Shown in pieces: positions 50,481 through 61,925 of a stretch of 64,000 bases of DNA. Below the pieces are notes generated by a model. It ran no database searches. It was not told the origin of the DNA and worked only from the letters and a program-made list of their open reading frames with translations. Origin of the DNA: Trissonchulus latispiculum. Taxonomy: Eukaryota; Nematoda; Enoplea; Enoplida; Ironidae. Location of the stretch: assembly GCA_030248195.1 (NCBI GenBank), contig JASAND010020912.1, positions 58,774 to 122,773 of the forward strand, read 5' to 3'. The position numbers and the translations under genes are program-made. Position 1 is the first letter of the stretch. The number at the start of each line of letters is the position of its first letter.

Positions 50481-50557
50481 CACCCAGGCCGGAGATCGAA
50501 CCACCGAGTTTCCGATTTGCACTCTAACTCTGAACCATTCAGCTATTGCATAGATCT
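50481..50557 (-). ncRNA. tRNA-like sequence (TGCAAAT loop), minus strand
   Basis: Minus strand reads ATAGCTGAATGGTTCAGAG, a GTGCAAATC anticodon-loop-like segment as in tRNA-Cys, and GGTTCGATCTCC as B-box. Stems are imperfect. Confidence 0.45.
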
Positions 50558-53500
50558 GGATTAATTGATAATTAATAATAAATTAATGATCACAATATTT
50601 TTACCTTGATGTGACTATTTAGGCTTTGTATTTGGGTATTGTCAAAAATTAGACTAATTGGAAAGGGACATTTTGTAGTTTTGGGAGAGCACAGAAGACT
50701 GCATTCCATTTTAATTCCATTGTTCGCAAAGAAATATTAGATAAAATACATAGTTCCATTGCTTAATGTTTGCTCTAAGCGGTGTGAAGTTAGCACCGGC
50801 AGGAAAGATATAAATTATGATCGAGATGCTAAGCCTAAGTAATTTTAGTGATACATTTTGTCAAACGCTCAGTGTTTTCTCCGTTTTCCTGTCTAAATTC
50901 GTAGGTCAGGTAGCTAAATAGTTATGATTTGTTAGGTTCGGGGAATTCGCGTAGTTGTTGGTTGGGTTGTTAAATCGGGTACGGTTGCCCGGTACGAGTT
51001 GGGGGAATCTTTAGCGAGTTGTGTTGAAACTTGGTGCTTGTTATTTAGGCTAAATATTTTGTGAGCATGTTTAACTTGAGTTTTGTACTTTTCTATTTTG
51101 CTGTCTCACTGGGTTTGCTTGAAATTATTTAATAAACCTTTGTAGCCCTTTCACTGAGTTGGAGTTGGTCAGGACCGTACATTTCTCCAATATCGCACAC
51201 CACCGGTATTCACCTGTAATTTAGGATCTTAACCTAACAGTCAAAGGCAGACAACTGTATTTACTAACTCTCGTAGACTCAAACTTCACAGCGGGATGGT
51301 TACATAACCGCAAATAGTGTCATTTTTCATTTTTATAGCATTTATCATTTTCTTCATAATTTTCTCCTAACGAAACGGATTGGCTTTACTTTAACTCGCA
51401 CTGATTAGCGTAGCTTGCTGCGTGAAAAAGGCCCAGGAACTGAGGTAAAGTCAGCACTTAACCGCGAGCACTATTTATCAACTCCACAAGTGTCTTAGAA
51501 GCTGGCAAGGCTTCTTGGTGGACTACCTCCAACTGATAATACTAATAATTTATAACCCTTTGCAATGAGAAACGGCTGGGTCCTAAATTGTTTCCCCCTT
51601 ACTCTATAGTCACTACAGTTTCATAATTGTTTCTTTGCCTTGAGAAGGTTTCATCTATGACGCAGTTCTGCAGGTATATAAAGTGACCATCTGAGCACAA
51701 ATGCTTGATTGCCTTTTGATGATTTTTTTCAGTTCTCGACTGTTGTACTTAATTTAGGAGCTCTCTTAATTTTTAAACTGTCGCTTTAATCATAATGAAA
51801 TAATGAAAAACGCCTGCCTGCAGTCACTAAGGCCGAAGCCTTAGTCCGAACAGGAGAGAGCCAATGGGTGCTGTGAGCGCTTTTACCCAGAGAGAACTAG
51901 TCTCTGGAGCTCTGTCACTTTAGTGAGATGCTATCATATATTTATAGTTATATTTTAATCAAAATACTGTCTCAGGTGACGTTGCCAACTTTTGCCACGC
52001 TTTCGAGATAAGCTACCTGTAATGAGCGATGTTGGATTTTAATAGTCTTCTTCCTTAAAGAGCGGACAAAACTTAGCTAAAATGTGTACACAAATACTCA
52101 CAAATTTTTCAGGGCTTCGAAGTTTTTGAAATTCGCCACTTGAGATAATTACTAACACTATTGTCTACATGACTCTTCTTAGCACTGCGTAACGGTGCTC
52201 CAATAAAAACTAGAATGTTCCTATGTTTTAGGCCCAGGGTTTATATCCCTCGAGTCGAGGTAACCAGCAGTATTGGTGAAAAGCAATTGGTAGGATTGCT
52301 GAAACACCCACGGTCAAAGGAAGTATGTGTGGTTTGTCGAGAAGCCCCACTTGAGGGTGGCTCAACTCCAATGAACCAATTTATTAGATTGCTCAATTTA
52401 GATTTAGACATTTTTCACAAGTATCAATTCTAAATCACTTGCTTTGAATATATTCCTCTACAAACCAATGCCTTAATGTTTGAGCGTGTTGAAAATACCG
52501 TAACATCCGAGAGCATATTTCGCTTAGACTCATTGAATGTATTAATTAAAAGTATCAGTCAATTCAAAAATTGGATTTTTCTGCCTTTTTGTGCTGTTTT
52601 TGACAATATTTCGGCAAAACACGAAACTGATTTCGATTTTTTTGGATATTCTCCTTCAGATAACTTTGCTGGCAACCCCCCCCCCACCAATTTGAAAGGA
52701 TGTAAATTGCCCCCTAGAATCGGCAGAACTATCGTGTAGGCTGAATGAAGCACCGTTACAGCACAATGCATAAAATGTCTTTGCTTAACCTTTGGCTTAG
52801 GTTTAGGCTTATCTTCTAAGCGTAACAACGTTGATCTTGATACGCCTCCGCGAAATTCCAGAAATAAACATGTTATCTTAATTATTGCACAAGCAATTAC
52901 TGTCTAATTTTTGTAGATAGGCTTCTAATGCAATTAATCTTATTCAACTATTCTGCATACGCCTGCCGGAGGTAATTTATTCGGGAATACATAGTTCAGA
53001 TGAATTCGGCTGGAGGCGAATTTTTTCGATAAAAATTCCGGATTTTTCCGATTTTTGCACACTAGTCCGAATTCGAAAACAGCACTGCAGTTTGCAAAGT
53101 TTTAAGCTTAGTCGCTATTCATGATAAAATATTAGAACCAATAATATGATCTAAATGTAAACGACTTCCTGCAAAATTAAAAAAATGTGGTAAGCTATTA
53201 CATGCATATCTTGCAGAATTTTATGCAACAATTTTCACATAATTATTTTTTCATGCTTTTTCCTTTTTTACTTGTCTGCCTTCCAAGCGCATGGCCAACG
53301 GTCCAATTCCCGGTTGGTTCGGAAAATTTTGAAAAAATTTTCTTCACGACGGAAACCTAAAGCCTAATTCCAATACCATGACAAGCCTGAAAGCTGACAT
53401 ATACATAGCTTTACCCATTTAGGATTGAAGGAAAATTATCATCCCAACAAAATACCTTGGGTTTTCAGCATTCATATTCATATATATTCATATTAATAGA

Positions 53501-53874
53501 CAATTTCCCCCTGGACACAGCATTATCTTTATGACATAGTATGTCTTTACTATTTATTAGATTTTAGTGTAATTAGTTATTCGGTGGGCTCGTTTTGCTC
53601 CCAATCATGTCAGAAGGTACCTACCTACCCCCGGTTTTCTCATTAATAAATCTACAAATTGAAGTCCCCCCTACTTTCCCTGTTCCCCCTGTGTGGAGTG
53701 TGTCTGTTAATTCTGGAATTTTTCGGATCACAGGTGCTGTAGTGACAATTCTAGCTTTAGTCTCTTCCACCGCTGTGTCAAATCTTTAGATTCACCTTTT
53801 GATTAAAAGGTTAGACGGGAAAGATTTCATCTTTCATCCGGCCGATAACACGATATTCGAACTAAATTTAAGCT
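50558..53874. other. Intergenic, foldback remnant
   Basis: 52170-52235 (CTCTTCTTAGCACTGCGTAACGG and GAATGTTCC) is a decayed piece of the G-run foldback family seen at 55163-55920. No gene recognised elsewhere. Confidence 0.45.
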
Positions 53875-54323
53875 ATATAATAGCAAGAGTGGGAAGCTTG
53901 GCCCTTCCTAATGGAAATGGCCTGCGAGATGCTCGGCACATTAAGGCAGAAATCTCGGAGGGGGGTCCCGCTTAGCGTTGTTAAGCGTGCGTTTTACATG
54001 CAGTCGAACTGAAATGCACTGATGAGGATTACGGTAGCTAAATAGCCAATTAAATACATTTCAGTTCAATCGCAAATAAACACACGCTTAACAACGCTAT
54101 GTGGGGACCCCCCCTGAGATCTCGGGGGGGCCACTTATACACATGATTTTGACATAAGGTAGGGAATTAGCCAATCAGATGCGTTTTATAGTTCAAACGC
54201 GTATGAACACATGCTGAACAATGGTAGTGGGACCCCCCCCCCGAGATTTCGGCCTTAATGTGCCGAGCATCTCGCAGGCCGTTTCCATTAGGAAGGACTA
54301 AGCTTCCCACTCTTGCTATTATA
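53875..54323. mobile_element. CAAGAGT-ended foldback element, ~450 bp
   Basis: TATAATAGCAAGAGTGGGAA at the left is mirrored exactly at the right end (54301-54323). About 95 bp of each arm pair, including AATGGAAA.GGCCTGCGAGAT and GCTCGGCACATTAAGGC. Internal sub-repeats contain AACAACGCTA and GGGACCCCCCC. Confidence 0.8.
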
Positions 54324-54768
54324 TACTCTTGATTTAACTTAGTCCGAAATCATGTTGCTAGCTCTGCAGCTGGGTGCAAGTGATCAGCTGCTTGCTATGA
54401 AATAGGTCGAAGTTGTAAGGTCAATTCATTGGAAACATTTGAGGAGGTTCCTCATAAAAGGATTGTCTGAATCTTTCAATTCCTTCTTAGCTCCGTTCAG
54501 TTTGTACTAATTGTAATGTATCAAAAAATTTCAATTATAACTGAAAACAACTCAACCAACGAATTTCAGTCGGTACTAAGGCTACCGGGATAGACCCGAA
54601 ATTTGCTAACTTTCTACCAACTTTCCCCTAAATTTAATTCTTTTACAACTTTCTAAATTTTCGCGTTAATTGATGTCTTATCCCTTTCAGTAGGGCTGAA
54701 GTTTGTTTGATAGACTTTTTATGTTGCAGGTTGACAGTATAAATCAGATCATTTGATACACTTCCCAG

Positions 54769-54951
54769 ATGGCCGACAAAAATTTAACGGTCCTGATTGA
54801 TTCAATTGACTTGGCCAATTGCCAGAACGATTCCAGGATGCATCATTTTCTTCAACCAACCCTTCGGAACGATCCACCCTATCTGATTTCTGTTTATGTA
54901 TTTCCCCTACAGTTTGTCATCGGAGTGGTGGGCAATTTACTGAGCGCAATG
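54769..54951 (+). CDS. GPCR exon 1
   Basis: Begins at ATG (CCCAGATGG context) and ends phase 0 at GCAATG|GTAATA. Encodes the N-terminal tail and most of TM1. Confidence 0.85.
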
Positions 54952-57900
54952 GTAATAAACTATTAATAAGTTTTAATGTCGTACAGTATATGAGCACTAC
55001 CAAATTACTGAAACTTGTACCAACCACTTGTCATACTCTTATGTATTATGTACTCTTGCTAATGGCAAACCGGCAACAGCAATCAGTTAGGCTATAATTA
55101 ACAACCATATTAAAACCATAGTTACGAGTACACAACTTTTTTATTTACATATTCTCTTAAGTTATATCAAGAGTCCATAATTTATTCCTTAATATTATAG
55201 AAGAAGAGTAAGCCACTAGAGGGCTTCTCTTCTTGGCATTGCGTAACGGTGCTCCGACCACAATACGCGAATGTTCCCCCGTTTGGTGGGGGGGGGGGTC
55301 GACAAGCATACCCCCTCCCCGTTTGGTGGGGGGGGGGGTAGGCAAAAGGGTCCCCGTTTGGTGGGGGGGTATGCAAACGGGGTCACCGTTTGGTGGGGGG
55401 GTAGGCAGAATGGGGTCTCCGTATGGAGGGGGGGTCGCCAAGTCAGGCTAAGAGTGAATGAATCTGATTGGCTGTTGGCGATCCCCCCCCCCAAACAGGG
55501 ACCCCATTCTCCCTACCCCCCCACAAACAGGGACCCCTTTTGCATACCCCGCCCCCCCCCCCCCCCCACACCAACCGGGGACCTCTCTTTGCTACCCCCC
55601 CCACCAAACGGGGACCTCTCTTTGCTACCCCCCCACCAAACGGGGACCCTTTTGCGAATATAACAAAAACTACCGTAGTCCTCTGCTCTACCCCCCCCCC
55701 CCACCAAACGGGGAGGGGGTCTCTGTAATCTGATTGGCTGTTGGCTACCCCCTCACCAAACGGAGGGGGGTATGCTTTGTCAAAGAGAGCTACCCCCCCA
55801 CCAAACGGGGGAACATTCGCGTATTGTGGTCGGAGCACCGTTACGCAATGCCAAGAAGAGGAGCCCTCTAGTGGCTTACTCTTCTTCTTATATATAGTGC
55901 AATTATGCACTCTTGGTTATATATTAACCAAATATGAGTGAAACTATAGTTTAGATTTTAGATAATCTTTATTAAATTATAACTAATTAGATAATATTTA
56001 AATTAATTTTAAGTTAAAACTAAGTTAAGCAAATTTATTCGAACAAACCATTAAATTGTGCAGGAAAAGTAAAGTTAACCCTGGAGTGAGCTCTAACAAA
56101 CGTATGCCGGTGCTTAATGATTCACAGCCTGAAGCCAGGAGTGACAAACTTGAATGTTGGTTACCATCTGTGGAATTAAATTAACTTGTGTGTCAAAATT
56201 TAACAATACATTCCATACGCTATAATAAATAGGCGGAATTCTGTGCCTTCCCAAAATGCCAAATTCATTCTTTTCAATTTTAAAAAATCCGTAGAAACTA
56301 TAATTAGGAAAGTTCGCAGTTTGGTAGGGGTGTGTGTGTGTAGCAATGAATATATGATAGTTCCAGCATATTTCCAGAAAAGGGTTCCCTCGTTTGGAGG
56401 GCTGCACAAAAAGAGGTCCCTGTTTGGTGAGGGGGTCAGTAAAAGGAGGTCTCAATTTGGGGGGGGGTTCGTCAAGAACCAATCAGATTCAGCTAAACTT
56501 AGCGTCTTTTGACGACCCCACCACCCTCCACCCAAAACAGGGACCACTTTGGCTACCCCCTCCTTCACCAAACTGCTACCTCTGTTTGCTACCTCCCCCA
56601 TCACATGTAGGAGGGGGTCTCTCTCCGCAACCTGACTGGCTGTTGGCTAACCACCAAACGGGGAGAGAATATGTCTTGTCGACCCCCCTCCCGCCAAACG
56701 GGGGAACATTCGCGTATTGTGGGCGGAGCACCGTTACGCAACGCAAAGAAGACCAGCCCTCTAGTAGCTTACTCTTCTTCTAATATATAACAGAATTATG
56801 GACCCTTGTTTGAGCTTTTTCATGCAATGTGGTCCTTTTCAGGTCTTTCTTCGACGGCGTATGAACTCCAGCTCCAATCTTGTTCTGGCCGCCATGTCAA
56901 CCGCTGACTTCTTATTTTTCTGTGTCCTATTTCCCCGAAACATCCGCGTCTTCGACTCCGTACGAACGCCGGAGTATTACCACTTCTACCTCTACTTCTA
57001 CATTGCGTCACAGTTTCTGTCCAACTGGATGTCTGCCATTTCCATATGGTCAGCTCAGTCTTGTCATACTCTTATGTATTATGTACTCTTGATTATAAAG
57101 TTGCTAACTATAGCATACTTTCACAGCACGGCTCTTACTGGATTCACGAGTATGTGCATACATTATTCGTGCATGGAGATCCAAGTGTGCGGCAGTGCGA
57201 CACAAGAATCTACCAGTGTTGAGGCTTCCCGCTCAAATATAAAGCACTTGCATAAGAAATAAGACCCAAGACTTTACGGATGAAAACCATTAAAACACCA
57301 TTAAATACCATGGCTGTATAATGCTTATTTGTTCAAATCAAATTGTTGGTGGATAGTATATACAATTCCTATGTAAGAAACGTGGAAAATTCTGATATCG
57401 AATCCACAGTTTTGCACTTTGTACACCAACGCGCTACCCATTAAGCCACCGAGATCCAGTCAAACTAAGCTTAAGTCTTTCTTAAAGCTGGGTTTCGTCA
57501 AGCAATCCATTCTCCAACCAGGTCCCATCCGGTTTGCTATGTGGTGCTACCGCAAATATTAGCATGCACTCGATTAAATGTTTTGGTACTGTTGTTTTAG
57601 GTTAACAGTGGAACTCACTATTGAGCGCCTGATTGCAGTCCTATTTCCACTTCGAGCAAAATTCTTGCTGACTCGTCGAAGAATTCGATATTCTATACTG
57701 GGTACCACTATTGCTACCGCATTGCTACCCCTTTACAACTTTTTCATTGTCAACGTTACAACTGTTCAAGTATGAAACTGTGCCAGTAATAAAGCCCGGT
57801 TCAACTTTTTGTACTTTTTGCCCCTCCCCGCAAATTAGACCCATCACTTAAAAGAAATTCGCGCGCTATTTGCTTTGCTTTGCTTTGCTCCGCTTTGCTC

Positions 57901-60900
57901 GCTAACAGTAGGCCTTAATAGTAAACAAACTAAATTCGTCCGGTATGCGTAAGCCTGAGAGGTAAAGCTCCGAGCAACCACAACACATGTTACGCCAGTC
58001 GCCAACCGCTTTTCCTTTATAATTTGCGGGGAGGTGGGCCGTTAGCGAGCAGAGCATAGTTTTTGCTCTGATGAAATAGAGTATGCACAGTGGCACACTC
58101 TTTATATTATGTACTCTTGGTACAATGTCAAAAATGTTGGAATTTGATTGGCTAAGCACAAAGCACATCTCAAAAGGTTGAGCTCGGCTCAACGTTTGAA
58201 AGCCTATCCGAAAGCACAAGACAGAACTCATAAATCACAAAGCACTGTGCTTTTCCAGAAAGTGTGAACCGGTCTTAAGGGGGGCCCATCATGAAAACTC
58301 TTTAGGCGACGGATTTCGCTCGTTTTCACACATAAGTTAGCCACATATGTCCTGCATATCAAGTTTAAATTTTGAGTTGTTTTGTTCAGTTCTCCGTAAG
58401 TTACGAGCCATCAACTGTGTGCAATTTGAATATGAGCGAGCACAAGGGTGCTGGCTGCAGCCAACTGAGACAAATTTTCGCAAATCAACTCTATGCTTTT
58501 AGATTATTTTGTTATACACCTTTAAAAACTATTAAGAAAAGCATTTTCGTGCAGTTTCCAGCCGGATGGGCTTGATCAGAAGCTTCTCTAGAAGAATTTC
58601 TCGGAGAAACAAGGCCCTTGTTCCTGCTGATGTAAAGAAACATTTAACAGCGGTTAACTTAAAATAAAAGCATTTCCAGCACATAGTTCTAAGAGAAGAA
58701 TTCATCCCTGTAATGAGACCTTTCGATTGATGTATAATATGCCATATTTTGAAAAATTTTAAAAATCGCTGTTTTGTGAAATTCGGGGCTCGAGGGTCCC
58801 GTTTGGCACGCTGAAAAGTACTGGACGCAGCTGTAAGCATAATTCATGCTGCAAATAGATCCGAAGACATGAATACACAAGTTGGAATAGAAAATAGGCA
58901 GTTTAGGACCATACTGTTGCCGGAATTTAGCCAAGTTTTCGAAAAAAACCGAAATTTTAAAAAATTTTGCTAAAAATGCCCATTTTTGCGCCAAAAAATC
59001 TGGAAACTGGAAAAACATACAATGGAACCATTGGGATCAATGGAACCGACAATTCAAGTACTACGGAACCCTGGAGTTAGAATTTTTATTTAGGCCTCTG
59101 AATTAGAGTAATTTGCAATTCTTTCCGAAGACCCCACTTTTCAGCTGCAAAAACGTTAAAGCTTAACAATTTTCTAATGTTTTCGATAAATAAAATTTTT
59201 TTAATTTTACGGGCCTAAATCAAAATTCCACTTCGAGCGTACCGCAGTTTACGATTCTAGCTACATTATAAATATAAAATTATGCAGGATTACAGTTGTT
59301 CGTCGAGAGATTTCTTTGGCGCAAGAATAAAACCACCACTTTTTCTGTTTCCTATGTTTAACACATGCGGACCTCCACTTTGAGGTGAAATAACTCAACA
59401 ACCGTAAGAAATACGAGTTTAATTTGAACACTCGTTAAAATATCCCACTCAAGGATCATTATATGTGAAAATGAGCGAAATCGGAGGTGGGCGAAAAATT
59501 GACCAAAAACGGACTCCCCCCCCCTTAAGCAAGGTTCAATTATTTGGTACACTATGGTAATTTTCCATTCAATCATCGATCTTTACTTCCGTACTAGTAC
59601 ATAACTTATATTTATTCATTTGGTTCAGGATCAGTTAAGTACAGCAGCTAACTAATCATTCTCTGTAGCTATTTGCTGGAGCTATCCTAAACTAAATTCT
59701 GACACAAAAAACTGTCTGTAGAAACCTTCACGTATAACTACATAATTGACTAATTGATTGACAACTAATCGATTAACTGACTCTCTGTCTGTGTTGCAGT
59801 TTTGCCGTCCAATTGCGCTTCCACAGTTCCCAGAACGAGGCGACTATCTCGGGGAGCAAAGGTGGCAACTGATTCAATCCCCTGCGGTCACCAGTTTTGT
59901 CCAAACCTCTCAGCTGGCATCCATCGTTTTTACGGTTCTAATTCCGCTCCTGATCCTGATTTTCACCAATTCCCTTCTGATTCGAACGCTCTCGGTCAGT
60001 CGAAAAATGGCGCGGTCGCTGGCAGAAGGCCGTGTCTCCTTGCATGGCCAAGACTATAAGGTTAAGCACCAAATCCTATAAAATTTAAAGTCAAATTAAA
60101 AATTAAATTTGTTGAGTTAAATTTAAGTTAAATTAACATTTTGTTGAGTTTTTGGTGGAACCTTTTGAGTATTTAGTCATGTTTTGAGTCATGTTTGGGG
60201 ACGAAAGGGTTAGTAGTATTAACACAAATTCACTAGTTGTAGGTGTAAACTGTTCGTTTATTTTAATGAAGTTAAGATAACTAAATAACTAAAACTTAAA
60301 CTTAAAGCCTGGTTCACACTGGTGTCTTATGTCTTATGTCTTATGTCTTTTGTCTTACGTCTTGTGTCTTAAGGCGTTCACACTGATGTTTTATGTCTTA
60401 TGTCTTATGTCTTTTTGTCTTAAGACAGACTTGGGCCAGGCTCAACTTTTGTCTTATGTCTTAAGAGATAAACCAATCACATTGCAGCTAGTGTAGTCAT
60501 TGTCAAGTTCATTGGCTGAAAGATTCAAATGTGCCGCCTAAGACAAGAGACATAAGACAGCAGTGCGAACGGTTCTGTCTTAAGACATAAAACATAAAAC
60601 ATACGACATAGCACAAAAGACAAAAGACATAAGACATAAGACAGCAGTGTGAACCAGGCTTAAAACTAACTGAAATAACTAGACTAGAAATATTTCCAAT
60701 TTCATAAGTATTAAACATTTTGTAGGTCACTCGGATGGTGGTCATCATCATAACGGCTTTCATTGTGTTCAACCTGCCGTCGGCTTGTCTGATAGCCTAC
60801 ATGCTTTCTATGAATCATTTTATGGCAAAGACAAAAATTGAACAACAGTTTTCCAGCTATTCCAATACGCTGGTAGAAACCGGAAAAATCGTCAATTTTG

Positions 60901-61238
60901 TCATTTATTGCAGCACAAATCGCACCTTTCGCCGCGAACTGCTCCGTATGTTCCTCCGCTGTTGTGGACCCTACTTTCGAGACTCTGCCAGATTTAAGGC
61001 CCTTTTTGAGACCTCCATTTCCTACACGCCCAACAAACATACCATGGTGTCCGGGTATACGTCAGGGGCCCGTTCAAATGGGGTACACCAGACGACCTTA
61101 GTTCGAAATGATACTAGAAACATTTTGATCAATTCCAAGGCCCCTGCCCGACACCAAACGGTGGTGCAGGGACTTCGTAAACACTCGCAGGAACCCCTGA
61201 AAATGAAATCGGCCGCACGTCGGGGAACTATAATGTAA
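54769..61238 (+). CDS. Neuropeptide (FMRFamide-type) GPCR, five exons
   Basis: Exons 54769-54951, 56843-57048, 57601-57769, 59800-60060 and 60726-61238 join in frame (1332 nt, 443 residues), every intron GT-AG. N-terminus has NLT and NDS sequons. TM1 is FPLQFVIGVVGNLLSAMVF (GN motif). TM2 carries LAAMSTADFLFF. TM3 spans the exon 2/3 junction (SAISIW|LTVELTIERLIAVLFPL, ERL in place of DRY). ECL2 has the expected FC at the start of exon 4. TM5 is near IVFTVLIPLLILIF. TM6 is near VVIIITAFIVFNLPSA (FNLP in place of CWxP). TM7 is VETGKIVNFVIYCSTNRTFR, the NFxIYCxxNRxFR form typical of ecdysozoan FMRFamide/myosuppressin-like receptors. A long basic tail follows. It likely binds a short amidated peptide at the neuronal or muscle surface. 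No coding defect is seen. Introns are loaded with MITEs. Confidence 0.9.
55163..55920. mobile_element. G-run foldback element in GPCR intron 1
   Basis: Ends TATCAAGAGTCCATAA / TTATGCACTCTTGG. Arms 55201-55290 and 55795-55890 are reverse complements (GAAGAGTAAGCCACTAGAGG, GTAACGGTGCTCCGACCAC, AATACGCGAATGTTCC). The interior holds five or six imperfect copies of CCGTTTGGTGGGGGGG on the left and the mirrored CCCCCCCACCAAACGG series on the right. Non-coding. Confidence 0.85.
56375..56815. mobile_element. Second, decayed G-run foldback copy in intron 1
   Basis: Right arm 56640-56815 closely matches 55735-55915 (GACTGGCTGTTGGCTA, GGGGGAACATTCGCGTATTG, GGAGCACCGTTACGCAA). The left half has TCCCTGTTTGGTGAGGGGGT-like units, but the left terminus is not clear. 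It ends 27 bp before exon 2. Confidence 0.7.
56843..57048 (+). CDS. GPCR exon 2
   Basis: Acceptor CCTTTTCAG, phase 0 start (GTC TTT CTT), donor ATATG|GTCAGC in phase 2. Encodes the end of TM1, TM2 and the start of TM3. Confidence 0.85.
57061..57094. repeat. CAAGAGT-family right-end fragment next to splice donor
   Basis: TTGTCATACTCTTATGTATT followed by ATGTACTCTTG starts 12 bp after the exon 2 donor. The same ~31 bp recurs at 55027-55059 in intron 1. Confidence 0.75.
57392..57457 (-). ncRNA. tRNA-like sequence in intron 2, minus strand
   Basis: Minus strand reads GGTGGCTTAATGGGTAGCGC (A-box) and GGATTCGAT (B-box), with GTGCAAAA between. Stems are degenerate. Confidence 0.4.
57601..57769 (+). 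CDS. GPCR exon 3
   Basis: Acceptor TTGTTTTAG, donor TTCAA|GTATGA. Completes Trp and encodes LTVELTIERLIAVLFPL through TM4 to VNVTTVQ. Confidence 0.85.
57791..58276. mobile_element. GCCCGGTTC-ended TIR element in intron 3
   Basis: AAAGCCCGGTTCAACTTT at the left mirrors AAAGTGTGAACCGGTCTT at the right. Inside lies a CAAGAGT-type foldback (GCTAACAGTAGGCC / GGCCGTTAGCGAGC, with TATTATGTACTCTTGG near 58096). No transposase frame. Confidence 0.6.
58275..59528. mobile_element. TTAA-flanked MITE in intron 3, ~1.25 kb
   Basis: TTAAGGGGGGCCCATCATG at the left mirrors ACTCCCCCCCCCCTTAA at the right. The first and last ~80 bp are imperfect inverted repeats (GGATTTCGCTCGTTTTCACA / CGATTTCGCTCATTTTCACA). 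A related copy begins at 63820. No transposase. Confidence 0.7.
59800..60060 (+). CDS. GPCR exon 4
   Basis: Acceptor GTGTTGCAG, phase 0, 87 codons, donor TATAAG|GTTAAG. Encodes ECL2, TM5 and intracellular loop 3. Confidence 0.85.
60307..60659. mobile_element. TGTCTTA-heptamer foldback in intron 4
   Basis: A perfect 15-bp TIR GCCTGGTTCACACTG, flanked on both sides by TTAAA (60302-60306 and 60660-60664), delimits a 353-bp element. It is built largely of TGTCTTA repeats on the left and mirrored TAAGACA repeats on the right. TIR similar to the intron 3 element. Confidence 0.85.
60726..61238 (+). CDS. GPCR exon 5
   Basis: Acceptor TTTTGTAG, phase 0 start GTC ACT CGG ATG, stop TAA at 61236-61238. 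Encodes TM6, TM7 and a ~105-residue cytoplasmic tail. Confidence 0.85.
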   Translation, partial: VTRMVVIIITAFIVFNLPSACLIAYMLSMNHFMAKTKIEQQFSSYSNTLVETGKIVNFVIYCSTNRTFRRELLRMFLRCCGPYFRDSARFKALFETSISYTPNKHTMVSGYTSGARSNGVHQTTLVRNDTRNILINSKAPARHQTVVQGLRKHSQEPLKMKSAARRGTIM

Positions 61239-61341
61239 AGGTTTGCGCCAACGCTTGTGTCTGTAGCTTTAACTGAATGAAAAGCCAAAGAAGCAGAATA
61301 TTGTTAACTGAACTTGACCAGTGAAGGATTGAAATTAGCGT

Positions 61342-61347
61342 AATAAA
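61342..61347 (+). terminator. Likely GPCR polyadenylation signal
   Basis: AATAAA about 105 bases after the stop codon. Confidence 0.45.
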
Positions 61348-61866
61348 TCAGTCTCAACATAGCTCGCCCCTCTCTGGACTGTTATCTTCACATCTTTCAA
61401 TCCTGATTTCAACCTTTCACCATCAAACTGAAGCGAACAGTTTATGGTTTTCTGGGAGGTCTGTCAGAGTCAGACACCAAGTCCTACTTTAATGAGCACA
61501 CTACCTTTATGTCAGTTGTACTGTCTGGGAGCCATGTTTTCTGTCCGTGACCTTCGTCTCTCCGCCTCTTATCCAGCATTTTAGGATGAATTTTGAACTT
61601 GTTTCCTGCATTTTCGATGCTAAGCATCAGGTCAAATGCATATTTTGGGATCTGTGTTATCCGAATTTGGAATTGGATGTACCAAGTTGACTGAGGACGA
61701 CCGGCTCGTAAAATACGTCGTCGAACTTTTGGTAATTTTATTGTGATAAACTAAGACTTTGAGAAGTACCTAAGTAGAGAATTGTGTGTGTGTGCTCTAA
61801 ACACGACTTTGTGGGGTGATGTGAATGTATTTGCTTTCACAATTTCAATTTCACGCTTTGCAGTAT

Positions 61867-61925
61867 TACCAAGAGTATATAATAGGATATACAGGATATA
61901 TAGATCCTATTATATACTCTTGGTA
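61867..61925. mobile_element. CAAGAGT mini-palindrome, 59 bp
   Basis: TACCAAGAGTATATAATAGG and its mirror (CCTATTATATACTCTTGGTA) around a short AT-rich core. Confidence 0.85.

Noticed and set aside
55157..55910. Pro- and Gly-rich frames in intron 1 of the GPCR
   Set aside because: All derive from mirrored G-run and C-run tandem repeats; both strands are open for the same compositional reason.
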